Made by a program: the position numbers and the translations under genes. A DNA stretch of 64,000 bases from Cupriavidus plantarum (GTDB lineage: Bacteria > Pseudomonadota > Gammaproteobacteria > Burkholderiales > Burkholderiaceae), in contig NZ_CAJPUX010000001.1 of NCBI RefSeq assembly GCF_905397285.1, positions 1,674,001-1,738,000 on the forward strand, written 5' to 3'. The notes beneath the pieces are model-generated. The model saw only the letters and a program-made list of their open reading frames with translations, was not told where the DNA came from and did not search any database. Shown here piece after piece: positions 15,294 to 24,084 of the stretch. Numbering within the stretch: the stretch's first letter is position 1; the number at the start of each line of letters is the position of its first letter.

Positions 15294-17540
15294 ATGGATC
15301 GTCGCGCCTTCCTCAAGCAGAGCGGCGGCCTGCTGGTCTCGTTCTCGCTGCCGGCCTCCCTGCTCGTTACCGCCAATCCGGCGCTCGCCCAGTCCGTGAC
15401 CGCGGTCGATGCCGCCGGTCAAACCGTCACGCGCGCCTCCGCGGCGAAGGGCGACGTTGACGCGTGGCTCGCTATCGCGCCCAACGGCCGCGTCACCGTG
15501 TTCAGCGGCAAGGTCGACCTCGGCACCGGCGCGCGCACAGCGCTCGCGCAGATGGTGGCCGAAGAACTCGACGTCGCCTTCACGCAGGTGGACCTCGTCA
15601 TGGGCGATACGCTGCTGACGCTCGATCAGGGCCAGACCGCGGGCAGCCTCACGATCCAGGACGGCGGCGGCACGCTGCGGCGCGCGGCCGCCAGCGCCCG
15701 TCGTGCGCTCGTCTCGCGCGCCGCCACGCAGTGGGAGGTGGAACCCGCCGCCCTGAGCGTGCGGGACGGCATCATCGCCACCGCGGACAATGCCCATCGC
15801 GTGAGCTATGGCGAACTGCTTGCGGGCAAGCCGATCGAGGTCGCGCTCGACCCCAAGGTGCCACTCAAGGACCCGGCCAGACATGGCATCGTCGGCAAGA
15901 GCGTGGCGCGCGTCGATATTCCCGGCAAGGTCACTGGCACGTTTACGTACATGCAGGACTTCCGCCTGCCCCAAATGCTCCATGCGCGCGTGATCCGTCC
16001 CGCCGGTCCCGGCGCGAAACTGGTGAGCGTCGACGAGTCGTCGGTCGCCGGCATGCCCGGTGTGCGCGTCGTCCGGAAACAGGACTTCCTTGCGGTGCTG
16101 AGTCCCACCGAGTGGGGCGCGATCAAGGCCGCCCGCGCGCTCAAGGTCCAATGGGACGACCCGGCGCACTTCCCCGAACAGGCAGAACTCTATCGCTACT
16201 GGCGCGCCCTGCCCGTCGCGAGCGTCGAGACGCCCGCCAGCAAGGGCGATGCCGCGGGCGCGCTCGCCAGCGCCAGCAAACGCGTCGAGGCCACCTACGA
16301 GTTTCCGCCGAACACGCACGGCTCTATCGGGCCGGCCTGCGCGGTCGCCGAGTTCCGCGACGGCCAGTGCACGATCTGGTCGGCGGCCCAGTCGACGCAT
16401 TCGCTGCAAGGCGAGATCGCGCTGACGCTCGGCGTGGAGAAGGCGAAGGTCCGGCTGATCTACCTCGACGGTGCGGGTTGCTATGGCCGCAACGGGCACG
16501 AGGATTGTTCGGCCGACGCGGCGCTGGTCTCGCAACTCGCGGGCGCGCCCGTGCGCGTGCAATGGATGCGCGCGGACGAGCACGGCTGGGATCCCAAGAG
16601 CCCGCCGACCGTGATCGACCTCAAGGGTGGCCTCGACGCGCGGCAGCGCCCCGTCGCCTGGCAGTCCGAGTTCTATGCCGCCGCGCAGAAGGGATCGATC
16701 GCCGAATTTCCGCTCCTGGCCACGATCACGTCTGGCATCAATCGCCCCGCCTATGTCACCGGCAATATCTCGAAGAACGCGGACATCCTGTACACGCTGC
16801 CCAACGTCAGCACGAAGGTGAATCGCATGACGGACAGCGCGTTCCGGACCGCGCATCTGCGCTCGCCCGGGCGGCTGCAGAACGCGTTCGCCAACGAGGC
16901 CTTCTTCGACGAACTCGCCATGGCGGCCGGGGCCGATCCGCTGCAATGGCGGCTCGACTACCTCCCCGACCCGCGCGCCCGCGCCGTGCTGGAGGACGTG
17001 GCGCGACTGTCGAAGTGGAACGCGCACACCGCCAGGGCCATTCGCAGGAAGGGGGACCCCCGTGACGTCGTACGTGGACGCGGGATGGCATTCGTTCGAT
17101 ACGACAACGACCGCACCTATGTGGCCACCGTGCTGGAGTTGGCGGTTAATCGCAAAACTGGTGCCATCCGGGTGACCGACGTCTGGTGCAGCCACGACTG
17201 CGGGCAGCTCATCAATCCGGACGGCACGCGCAACCAGATCGAGGGCGGCATCATCCAGACCATCAGCCGCGTGCTGATGGAGGAGCTCAAGTTCGATACG
17301 CGCAAGATCACGTCGGTCGATTGGAACACCTATCCGATCCTGCGTTTCCCGGACGTGCCGGACATTCACATCAGCCTCATCGACCGACCCGAAGCCCCGC
17401 CCTGGGGCGCGGGAGAAATGGCGCCCGCCACCATTCCCGCCGCCATCTCCAACGCGGTGTTCGCCGCCACGGGGGCAAGGCTGCGGTCCGTGCCGTTCCT
17501 TCCGGAAAAAATGCTCGCCGCAATGAAGCGGCAGGCGTAG
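15294..17540 (+). CDS. Molybdenum hydroxylase large subunit, exported (IorB-like)
   Basis: The 748-residue protein resembles the large molybdopterin subunit of isoquinoline 1-oxidoreductase and related aldehyde oxidoreductases. It starts with a twin-arginine signal (MDRRAFLKQSGGLLVSFSLP), implying folded export, with the small subunit carried along. Two molybdopterin-binding portions follow; the C-terminal WGAGEMAPATIPAAISNAV holds the conserved active-site Glu. Members hydroxylate N-heteroaromatics or oxidise aldehydes; the substrate is not readable from sequence. No third subunit or FAD protein is present, so electrons probably go to a cytochrome. AAGGAGG ends 6 bases before the ATG. Many opposing open frames are GC shadows. 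Confidence 0.92.
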   Translation: MDRRAFLKQSGGLLVSFSLPASLLVTANPALAQSVTAVDAAGQTVTRASAAKGDVDAWLAIAPNGRVTVFSGKVDLGTGARTALAQMVAEELDVAFTQVDLVMGDTLLTLDQGQTAGSLTIQDGGGTLRRAAASARRALVSRAATQWEVEPAALSVRDGIIATADNAHRVSYGELLAGKPIEVALDPKVPLKDPARHGIVGKSVARVDIPGKVTGTFTYMQDFRLPQMLHARVIRPAGPGAKLVSVDESSVAGMPGVRVVRKQDFLAVLSPTEWGAIKAARALKVQWDDPAHFPEQAELYRYWRALPVASVETPASKGDAAGALASASKRVEATYEFPPNTHGSIGPACAVAEFRDGQCTIWSAAQSTHSLQGEIALTLGVEKAKVRLIYLDGAGCYGRNGHEDCSADAALVSQLAGAPVRVQWMRADEHGWDPKSPPTVIDLKGGLDARQRPVAWQSEFYAAAQKGSIAEFPLLATITSGINRPAYVTGNISKNADILYTLPNVSTKVNRMTDSAFRTAHLRSPGRLQNAFANEAFFDELAMAAGADPLQWRLDYLPDPRARAVLEDVARLSKWNAHTARAIRRKGDPRDVVRGRGMAFVRYDNDRTYVATVLELAVNRKTGAIRVTDVWCSHDCGQLINPDGTRNQIEGGIIQTISRVLMEELKFDTRKITSVDWNTYPILRFPDVPDIHISLIDRPEAPPWGAGEMAPATIPAAISNAVFAATGARLRSVPFLPEKMLAAMKRQA

Positions 17541-17574
17541 TCTGAGCCGTAGTCTCATCGTTACGCGGCGTGAA

Positions 17575-17600
17575 GCGCCTTCGCCTCCGGGCGAAAGCGC
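17575..17600 (+). terminator. GC hairpin after the iorB-like gene
   Basis: GCGCCTTCGCC (17575-17585) pairs with GGCGAAAGCGC (17590-17600) around a four-base TCCG loop, with one mismatch. It lies 35 bases past the stop codon. There is no U-run, so it is either a weak terminator or an mRNA-end stabiliser. Confidence 0.45.
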
Positions 17601-17631
17601 CTGAAGTTGCAAGTGCATCACATCGATAGCT

Positions 17632-17652
17632 AAATAATAACGATTCTCAATT
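17632..17652. promoter_or_regulatory. Fur-box-like site upstream of the Nramp transporter gene
   Basis: The sequence AAATAATAACGATTCTCAATT reads on the other strand as AATTGAGAATCGTTATTATTT. This resembles the GAGAAT-N-TTATCATT type of Fur box used in proteobacteria. It lies about 107 bases before the mntH start in an unusually AT-rich patch. Control by Fur (or a manganese-responsive homologue) would fit a divalent metal importer. Confidence 0.5.
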
Positions 17653-17758
17653 GCGCGATTAGGGATTACCAATTGGCCTTTCGGCCAGCGGGTGTACAAA
17701 ATGTATTGCATGGGTGACACCGTCACCGACCGCTCACCCGCACAACGGAAACCCGATC

Positions 17759-19096
17759 ATGCCGCCGACCCTCGATACCGCCGCCCTGCCGCCCCGCGCG
17801 CAACCGCGCTCGCGGCTCGCCTTTCTGGGCGCGGGCGCGCTGGTGGCCGTCGGCTACATGGATCCGGGCAACTGGGCCACGGCCATTGCCGGCGGCGCGA
17901 GTTATGGGTACCAGCTCCTGTTCGTGATTGCGGCATCGAGCATCGTCGCGATGCTGCTCCAGTGGATTGCCGCGCGCATCGGCGTGGTCACCGGCCGTGA
18001 CCTCGCCCAACTGAGCCGCGAACGGTTCTCGCGCAAGACCAGCATCGTGCTCTGGATCGCGAGCGAGATCGCGATCATCGCGTGCGATGTTGCCGAGATC
18101 GTCGGCAGCGCCGTCGCGTTGCAGTTGCTGCTCGGCGTGAACCTCTGGGTCGGCGTGCTCATGGCGGCCGTGGCCACCGTGGCCATCATGGCCTTCCAGC
18201 GCGAAGGCCGCCGCACGCTCGAGGGCCTCGTGGCGGCGCTGATCCTGATCGTCGCGCTCTGCTTCGTCGCCCAGCTTGCGCTCGCGCAGCCGGAATGGCG
18301 CGATGTCCTCGGCGGCCTCAAGCCTTCGCCGGAAATCGTGCGCAATGCCGGGATGCTGTGGCTTGCCGCGGGCATCGTCGGCGCCACCGTGATGCCGCAC
18401 AACCTCTACCTGCATTCGGCGCTTGTCCGCCGGTATGCGCCGGTTGCCGAGCCCGCCGACTCCGCGCCCGACGTCACGACCGAGATGCGCGCCCAGCTGA
18501 GCGCCGCCCGCAAGACCGAGATGCGCGAAGTCCTGCGCGGCGTGAACCTCGATACGTTCGGCTCGCTCGGCTTCGCATTCCTGATCAACGCGGCGTTGCT
18601 CATCGTTGCCGCGGCGGTGTTCCACGCCAACGGGCTGACGGAAGTCAGCGACCTCGCCGATGCGCACCGCCTGCTCGATCCGCTGCTCCACTCGGATCTC
18701 GCGAGCCTGTTGTTCGCCGTGGCGCTGCTTGCCTGCGGTCTCAATTCGACGGTGACGGGAACGCTGGCCGGACAGGCCGTGATGGAAGGCTTTCTGAACC
18801 TCCGCATGTCGCGCCTCCGCCGTGCGGTGCTCACGCGGGCCGTGGCCATCGTGCCCGCACTGGCTGCCGTGGGCGTGTTCGGCGAGCACGGATCGGCCGA
18901 ACTGCTCGTGGCCAGCCAGGTGGTGCTGAGCCTGTCCCTGCCGCTCGCGGTGATTCCGCTCGTGACATTCGGTGCCAGCCGCGAGTTGATGGGCGAATGG
19001 CGCGTGCGCGGTGGTGCGTTGGTGGCCGCATGGTCGGCCGCCGGTGCCATCGTGCTGCTGAACGTGGTGCTGCTCGCGCAAAGCGCAATGGGCTGA
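17759..19096 (+). CDS. mntH: Nramp-family divalent metal (Mn2+/Fe2+) transporter
   Basis: The 445-residue inner-membrane protein has about 11 hydrophobic segments. The metal-binding motifs of both repeats are intact: VGYMDPGNWATAIAGGASYGY in TM1 and TVMPHNLYLHSALV in TM6. The G-x-(N/S)STVTGTLAGQAVMEGF segment is also typical. It imports Mn2+ or Fe2+ with protons. The ATG at 17759 is preceded by GGAAA; an in-frame GTG at 17714 is a weaker choice. The gene stands alone, with a Fur-like box upstream. Confidence 0.94.
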   Translation: MPPTLDTAALPPRAQPRSRLAFLGAGALVAVGYMDPGNWATAIAGGASYGYQLLFVIAASSIVAMLLQWIAARIGVVTGRDLAQLSRERFSRKTSIVLWIASEIAIIACDVAEIVGSAVALQLLLGVNLWVGVLMAAVATVAIMAFQREGRRTLEGLVAALILIVALCFVAQLALAQPEWRDVLGGLKPSPEIVRNAGMLWLAAGIVGATVMPHNLYLHSALVRRYAPVAEPADSAPDVTTEMRAQLSAARKTEMREVLRGVNLDTFGSLGFAFLINAALLIVAAAVFHANGLTEVSDLADAHRLLDPLLHSDLASLLFAVALLACGLNSTVTGTLAGQAVMEGFLNLRMSRLRRAVLTRAVAIVPALAAVGVFGEHGSAELLVASQVVLSLSLPLAVIPLVTFGASRELMGEWRVRGGALVAAWSAAGAIVLLNVVLLAQSAMG

Positions 19097-19119
19097 GGCG
19101 CGCTCGGTGCCCGCATGCA

Positions 19120-20811
19120 CTAATGCACCGTGAGCGCGGGCTCGGCGTCCTGCTCCGCGTGCGCCGCGCCGCCGGCACCGAGCACCGCCTCGGCGCTGGC
19201 GGGCCGCTGATACAGATAGCCCTGCGCGCAATCGACGCCGATCTCCGCCAGCAACGCATGCTGGGCCTCTGTCTCGATACCCTCCGCGACCACCACCAGC
19301 CGGAAATGATGCGCCATCGCGACGATGCTCGCGAGCAGCGCCTTGGCATCGTCATCCACGGACTGTGTGAACTGGCTGTCGATCTTCAGGTAGTCGAACG
19401 GAAAGCTCCGAATCAGGTCGAGATTGCTGTTGCGCGTGCCGAAGTCGTCGACCGATAGCCGGATGCCCGCGCGCCGCAGGCGGTCGAACGCTTCCATCGC
19501 CTGTCCGCGATCGGCGAGCAGATGCCGCTCCGTGATCTCGAGCACCAGCGCCGCGCCGTCCGGCATGCGCCCCTGCAATGCGGCGGCCTCCGCCTCGAAG
19601 CCACGGCGCCGCAGGTTCAGCGGCGGCACGTTGACGGCGATGTGCATGGGCATCGCTGGCCGGTAGCGTTCCACATCCTCGACCACACGCCGCATCACGA
19701 AGCGCGTGATATCGGCGATCAGCGGCGTCGACTCCACGGTCTCGATATACGACCCCGGCGGGATCATGCCCCAGCGCGGATGCCGCCAGCGCAACAGCGC
19801 TTCCACTCCGACGCGCTGCCGAGTGCGGACGGAGACGATCGGCTGGTAGACGACGAAGAACTGGTCGCGCTTCAGGCCCTGCCTGACGGCTTGCAGCAGC
19901 AGGCGGCGCGGCGCCGCCACGATCAGGAATATCGTCAGGAGCAACAGCCCGGCCAGCAGGCCGATGGCACCGAACATCAGCCCATACTTGCGCGACGTGG
20001 CCGCCACGAACCCGGGGTCCGCCACGGCGGCCACCGTGATGGGAAATCGCGCGGACGTCGCGCGCGTGCCGTAGCCCGGCGGGGCCGGTCCTTCGCGAAA
20101 CGGGCCGTCCTGAAATGTTCCATCCTGGTAGATGGACGCGTTGCCAACCGTCAGCGCCACCACGCCCGCGCCGAACCCCTGGCCGTGCGCCAATGCATCG
20201 ACGACGTAGACGCCTTCGATCAGGTACAGGATGCCGCGGCTCGCATCGGAGGGGTCGGTGGGCTCGAACAGCACGAGCGTCGGCGCGGCATCGCGGAACG
20301 GCGTGCGTCCCACGAGCGCGATGCGGCGCCCGCCCGCCGCGGTGCCGCCCTTCTCGAAGCTCTTGCCGAAATACCAGCTGAGCGGCACGCGAATGCTGCC
20401 GCGCGTGGACGAGCAGTACGCCACGCCATCGGCGACCGTGGCGGCCGCGCGCAAATAGGGGATGTAACTCTGGCGTTCGGTGAGGGCGTCCCCGATGGCG
20501 GCGCATGACTGGCCGATCAGCCCATCCATCCTGCGCCTGCCGTGTGTCTCCACGACGCCTATCATGCGCGTAATGGCGACCACGACATCGGAGGCGATCG
20601 CCCGCTCGCGCTTCGCGATCACGTCGTCCGTGACGCGCGCGCCTGCCCAAAGCGCCGCCGATGTCGACACCGTGCAAACCGCGAGCCATAGCAGCAGTGT
20701 GGCGGGGGACGGCGTCCATCCGCCCCCGAGAACATCCCGCCATGTCCTGAACAATCGCGCCCTCCGCAGCAGTCTTGCCCCAGTCAGTCTCCCTTGGCCG
20801 ATTCTGGGCAT
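19120..20811 (-). CDS. CSS-motif redox-sensing c-di-GMP phosphodiesterase (EAL domain)
   Basis: The 563-residue protein has a transmembrane segment near residues 38-58, a periplasmic CSS-motif domain (CSS at about 133-135, with another Cys at 103), a second transmembrane helix (GLMFGAIGLLAGLLLLTIFLIV) and a C-terminal EAL domain. The catalytic motif VEALLRWRHP is intact, as are VDDFGTRNSN, FDYLKIDSQF and VVAEGIETEAQ, so hydrolysis of c-di-GMP is expected. In E. coli homologues (PdeC type) disulphide formation between periplasmic cysteines tunes activity; whether that holds here is inference. Transcribed alone. Confidence 0.93.
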   Translation of the reverse strand: MPRIGQGRLTGARLLRRARLFRTWRDVLGGGWTPSPATLLLWLAVCTVSTSAALWAGARVTDDVIAKRERAIASDVVVAITRMIGVVETHGRRRMDGLIGQSCAAIGDALTERQSYIPYLRAAATVADGVAYCSSTRGSIRVPLSWYFGKSFEKGGTAAGGRRIALVGRTPFRDAAPTLVLFEPTDPSDASRGILYLIEGVYVVDALAHGQGFGAGVVALTVGNASIYQDGTFQDGPFREGPAPPGYGTRATSARFPITVAAVADPGFVAATSRKYGLMFGAIGLLAGLLLLTIFLIVAAPRRLLLQAVRQGLKRDQFFVVYQPIVSVRTRQRVGVEALLRWRHPRWGMIPPGSYIETVESTPLIADITRFVMRRVVEDVERYRPAMPMHIAVNVPPLNLRRRGFEAEAAALQGRMPDGAALVLEITERHLLADRGQAMEAFDRLRRAGIRLSVDDFGTRNSNLDLIRSFPFDYLKIDSQFTQSVDDDAKALLASIVAMAHHFRLVVVAEGIETEAQHALLAEIGVDCAQGYLYQRPASAEAVLGAGGAAHAEQDAEPALTVH

Positions 20812-20883
20812 GCCCGCGCGGCGCGGATGTCCGCTTGCGTCCTACAACGCAACATTTTTGCCAACAATGCGAGAAACGCGCGG

Positions 20884-21855
20884 CTATATGGCCGGTTCGA
20901 GCTTGCGGTACTGGTTGTAATGGCGGATCGCGCGGTGGGGATCGCCGAGCGCCTCGTGCAGGCGCGCGGCGTTGTAGTGCGCATCGGCGAAATCGGGCGC
21001 GAGGTCGATGCACGCGTGATAACTCGCGAGTGCGTCGCGCGGCGCGCCGGCGTCTTCGAGCGCCACACCGAGATTGAAATGCAGCACGGGATGATCGGGC
21101 AGCCGCTGCAGCGCCGCGCGATAAAGCAGGATCGCTTCCTCGAAGCAGCCGCCGTCGCAAAGCAGGCAGCCGAGGTTCAGATAGGCATCGGGAAAGGCAG
21201 GGTCGGAGGCGATGGCGCGCGCATAGGCCACACGCGCCTCGTCGGGCGCGTGTTCCTCCAGTTCGACGCCTCGCGCGAATTCGCTCGCGGGGTCGAGCCT
21301 GTCGGCGCCGGCGAGCTCGGCGATATCAGGCGGCGCGCAACTCCCCGATGCCGGATCGTGCCCCGCGCCTCGCGGCAAACCGCGTGGCAAGCCGTGCGGC
21401 GCCCCCGGCGACCGTCCCGCCGGGCCATACGCAACGCCTTCGTCGCGCGCGCCCGATCGTTCCAGCACGAGCACCTTGCCTTCGCCCGCCTGCGATCGTT
21501 CCTGCCTCGCGTCGAAGTCCAGCACGAACTGGCCGGTGTCGACCTGCCACTGTCCCTGCCGGTCGCGCACGGTGACGTCGCGCCCCGCCGCGGCTACGCG
21601 CAGGCCGGTCGGCGGACGCCCCTGCTGGCCGAGTTCCTGCAATCGGCGCAGCGAGCGCGTGATATGGCGCGTGGGCACATGCGATGCGCGCAGCGATTGC
21701 GCGGTACGCAACAGCACCACGTCCTGGAATGTAAAGCGATACTCGCGACGCGGCCCACGGCGCGGCGCCACCACGCCGGCCGCGATCAACGCCGTGACGA
21801 CCGTGCGCGAAATGCCGAGCAGCGCCTGGACGTCGCGCATCGAGTAGGCATCCAT
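20884..21855 (-). CDS. MerR-type DNA-binding domain fused to TPR repeats
   Basis: The 323-residue protein begins with a MerR-like helix-turn-helix (about residues 1-75, YSMRDVQALLGISRTVVTALI then YRFTFQDVVLLRTAQSLR). A linker follows, and then tetratricopeptide repeats from about residue 190 (AFPDAYLNLGCLLCDGG, ALQRLPDHPVLHFNLGVALED, ACIDLAPDFADAHYNAARLHEAL). MerR regulators normally end in a dimer coiled coil plus ligand domain; here TPRs suggest a protein partner instead. It lies 46 bases downstream of ku on the same strand, so co-expression is possible. Function unknown. Confidence 0.85.
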   Translation of the reverse strand: MDAYSMRDVQALLGISRTVVTALIAAGVVAPRRGPRREYRFTFQDVVLLRTAQSLRASHVPTRHITRSLRRLQELGQQGRPPTGLRVAAAGRDVTVRDRQGQWQVDTGQFVLDFDARQERSQAGEGKVLVLERSGARDEGVAYGPAGRSPGAPHGLPRGLPRGAGHDPASGSCAPPDIAELAGADRLDPASEFARGVELEEHAPDEARVAYARAIASDPAFPDAYLNLGCLLCDGGCFEEAILLYRAALQRLPDHPVLHFNLGVALEDAGAPRDALASYHACIDLAPDFADAHYNAARLHEALGDPHRAIRHYNQYRKLEPAI

Positions 21856-21901
21856 TGCCGGGTCAGTTCTCCCTTGTCATGAGCGGTCGCCGTCGCGCGC
21901 G

Positions 21902-22846
21902 CTATCGGCGTGCGGCACGTTTTGGCGCGGCGGCCGGTGCCGGGGCCACGGCGCGCTTCGCGGTCTTGCGCGGCGCGGCAGCCTTCTCCGACGCCTCCGC
22001 TGGCTCGGCTGGCCCGGCTGGCCCGGCTTTGGCGGCCTTCCCCGTCGACCTGGCCGCGGGCTGACGCTTGTTGGCGCCGATACTCTTGCGCAACGCCTCC
22101 ATCAGGTCGATGACCTCACCGCCCGCCGGGGCCGGCGTCTCGGCCGCGACGGTAATCTTCTTGCCCGCGATCTTCTTGTCGATCTGTTCAAGGATGCGCT
22201 GCTTCTCCTCATCGACGTAGGCCGCCGCATCGTAGCCCTCGACCGAGTTCTGCTCGATCAACTGCTGCGCAAGGGCCAGCTCGGCCGGCTGCACGTCGGC
22301 GCGTTCGACGTGCAGGTCCGCCATCGACCGCACCTCGTCCGCATAGAGCAGCTGCTGGAGGATCAGCCCGTCCTCGCCCACGCGAATCTGCACCATGTAC
22401 TGCTTGCCCTTCCACGACCACTTGGCCAGCGCGCATGTCCCGCTCTCGCGCATGGCCTCGGCCAGCAGGTTGTAAGGCTTGCCGCCGCGCTTGTCGGGAC
22501 CCAGGTAGTACGCCTTGTCGTAGTAGATCGGATCGATCGCCCCGATGGGCATGAACGCGATGATGTCGATCGTCTGCTGCGCCGCCTCCTCGAGGGCGTC
22601 GAGCTCTTCGGGGGTGAACGTGACATAGCGGTCTTTCTCGAACTCGTAGCCCTTGACCATGTCCGCGCGATCGACGACCACGCCTTCCTTGAGGCAGATG
22701 TATTGCTGCCTCAGCCGCGAGCCACAGCCCTTGTGCAGCAGGTTGAAGCCGACGGCCGATTTGCTTTCGGTGGCCGAATAGACCTTCACCGGAATCGAAA
22801 CCAGGCCGAAACTGATCGACAGCGATGCGATGGAACGGGCCGCCAT
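21902..22846 (-). CDS. ku: Non-homologous end-joining protein Ku
   Basis: The 314-residue protein starts MAARSIASLSISFGLVSIPVKVYSA, the typical Ku N-terminus. The start is fixed by a strong GGAGGGAGA ribosome binding site; a 10-residue upstream extension is rejected. The Ku core covers about residues 1-250, including HKGCGSRLRQQYICLKEG and EDGLILQQLLYADEVRSM. The C-terminal 60 residues are a Lys/Ala/Pro-rich tail, known in homologues to contact DNA ends. Bacterial Ku bridges double-strand breaks and recruits LigD. No ligD is in the window. Confidence 0.96.
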   Translation of the reverse strand: MAARSIASLSISFGLVSIPVKVYSATESKSAVGFNLLHKGCGSRLRQQYICLKEGVVVDRADMVKGYEFEKDRYVTFTPEELDALEEAAQQTIDIIAFMPIGAIDPIYYDKAYYLGPDKRGGKPYNLLAEAMRESGTCALAKWSWKGKQYMVQIRVGEDGLILQQLLYADEVRSMADLHVERADVQPAELALAQQLIEQNSVEGYDAAAYVDEEKQRILEQIDKKIAGKKITVAAETPAPAGGEVIDLMEALRKSIGANKRQPAARSTGKAAKAGPAGPAEPAEASEKAAAPRKTAKRAVAPAPAAAPKRAARR

Positions 22847-22969
22847 GGGTATCTCCCTCCGATGACGAAAGACCACGAAACAACACGTCCCTGAAGGTTA
22901 TACCGCCCGATCGGGCGCTGCCAGCAGACGCCCGCTGACACGCGGAGTGGCGACCGCGCCGCTTGCCGC

Positions 22970-23929
22970 TCAGACGGCGCCCGCCGCCGCCGCGCGGCGG
23001 TCGCGCTCGGCGCGCCGGAACGCGCCCGGCGCCACGCCGAAATGCTGCGCGAAAAGCCTGCCGAAAGCCGCCTGCGAGGCATAGCCGCATTGTTCGGCCA
23101 CCGCGGCCGCCGAAAGGTTGCCTTCGCGCAACAGCCGCGCCGCCCGCTCCATGCGCAACGTCGTCACCAGTTCAAGCGGCGTGATACCGCCCACCTGCGA
23201 GAAATGCCTCGCGAGCGTGGCGCGGGACATATTGCACGCGGCCGCGATGTCCTCCAGCGTCCAGGCCAGCTCGGGCGCGCGCACGATCGCCTCGATGGCC
23301 GGCGCCAGGCGCGCGTCGCCCATCAGCGCGAACAGACTGTGCGCCACGCCGCCGCGCGACATGATCGTACGCATCAGCACCGTGAACAGCGCGGTGGACA
23401 GGTCGGCCACGATCGCCGCGCTGCCGGGGCGCGGCGTGTCGGCCTCCGCATGCATCATGCCGATCAGCCCGCGCAGCCAGCCAGCCTCGCCATTGCCGGC
23501 ATGCTCGCGTTCCGCCGCCGACGCGGTCGGCACGTGCAGGTACTCGGGCAGCGTGCGCAGCAGCAGCGTGGACGACGGACTGAGTATGAACGTGCCACAC
23601 AGGATGTTGAGCGGCTCGGCCGCGCCCTCGACGCGCACCTCCGTCACGACCCCGTTGAAATTGAGCGTTGGCGCACGCCGCGCGCCGCGATGCATCGCCC
23701 GCATCGTATGGGCGGCGCCATGCGGGAACAGCAGCACGTCGCCAGCCACCAGCCGCACGCGTTCCTTGCCCACGGTGAGCTCGGCCTTGCCATCGAGGAT
23801 CACGTGATAGGGCACGTGCCCGGGCGCCGCCTGCTCGTTATGCGCGGACCAGGCGCCCGCCACGCGGCACTGCAGGTCGACGGTGCCGGACGGGTCGAGC
23901 AAACGAACGAAATCGCTGAGGGTATCCAT
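22970..23929 (-). CDS. AraC-family regulator with cupin sensor domain
   Basis: The 319-residue regulator has an N-terminal cupin (AraC_binding/cupin_6 type, with APGHVPYHVILDGKAELTVG and LLFPHGAAHTMRA). The two C-terminal helix-turn-helix motifs read WTLEDIAAACNMSRATLARHFSQVGG and LSAAAVAEQCGYASQAAFGRLFAQHFG. It is divergent from the AhpD-like gene at 24085 across 155 bases. Regulators of this subgroup commonly control their divergent neighbour, so it probably activates or represses the AhpD-like gene. Confidence 0.93.
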   Translation of the reverse strand: MDTLSDFVRLLDPSGTVDLQCRVAGAWSAHNEQAAPGHVPYHVILDGKAELTVGKERVRLVAGDVLLFPHGAAHTMRAMHRGARRAPTLNFNGVVTEVRVEGAAEPLNILCGTFILSPSSTLLLRTLPEYLHVPTASAAEREHAGNGEAGWLRGLIGMMHAEADTPRPGSAAIVADLSTALFTVLMRTIMSRGGVAHSLFALMGDARLAPAIEAIVRAPELAWTLEDIAAACNMSRATLARHFSQVGGITPLELVTTLRMERAARLLREGNLSAAAVAEQCGYASQAAFGRLFAQHFGVAPGAFRRAERDRRAAAAGAV

Positions 23930-24084
23930 GCGAGAAAAGACGCGGTGAGACGATCGAGCAAAAAGTTGCGCCGATTCTAACTCATGCCCATCAGCTGCGT
24001 ACGTAAGATGAAGTCATGGAAGCGCGGCACACAAACCAACGCGCAACCGACGCAACTACCGTAACGAAACCAGGAGAATTCATC

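Noticed and set aside
15255..17726. An 823-codon open frame on the minus strand opposite the iorB-like gene.
   Set aside because: It is an antisense shadow: low-complexity composition, no conserved motif, and full overlap with a clear molybdenum hydroxylase gene.
18082..19458. A 458-codon plus-strand frame overlapping mntH and the EAL gene.
   Set aside because: The mntH frame carries the Nramp motifs and this frame runs in another phase through it; it has no recognisable domain.
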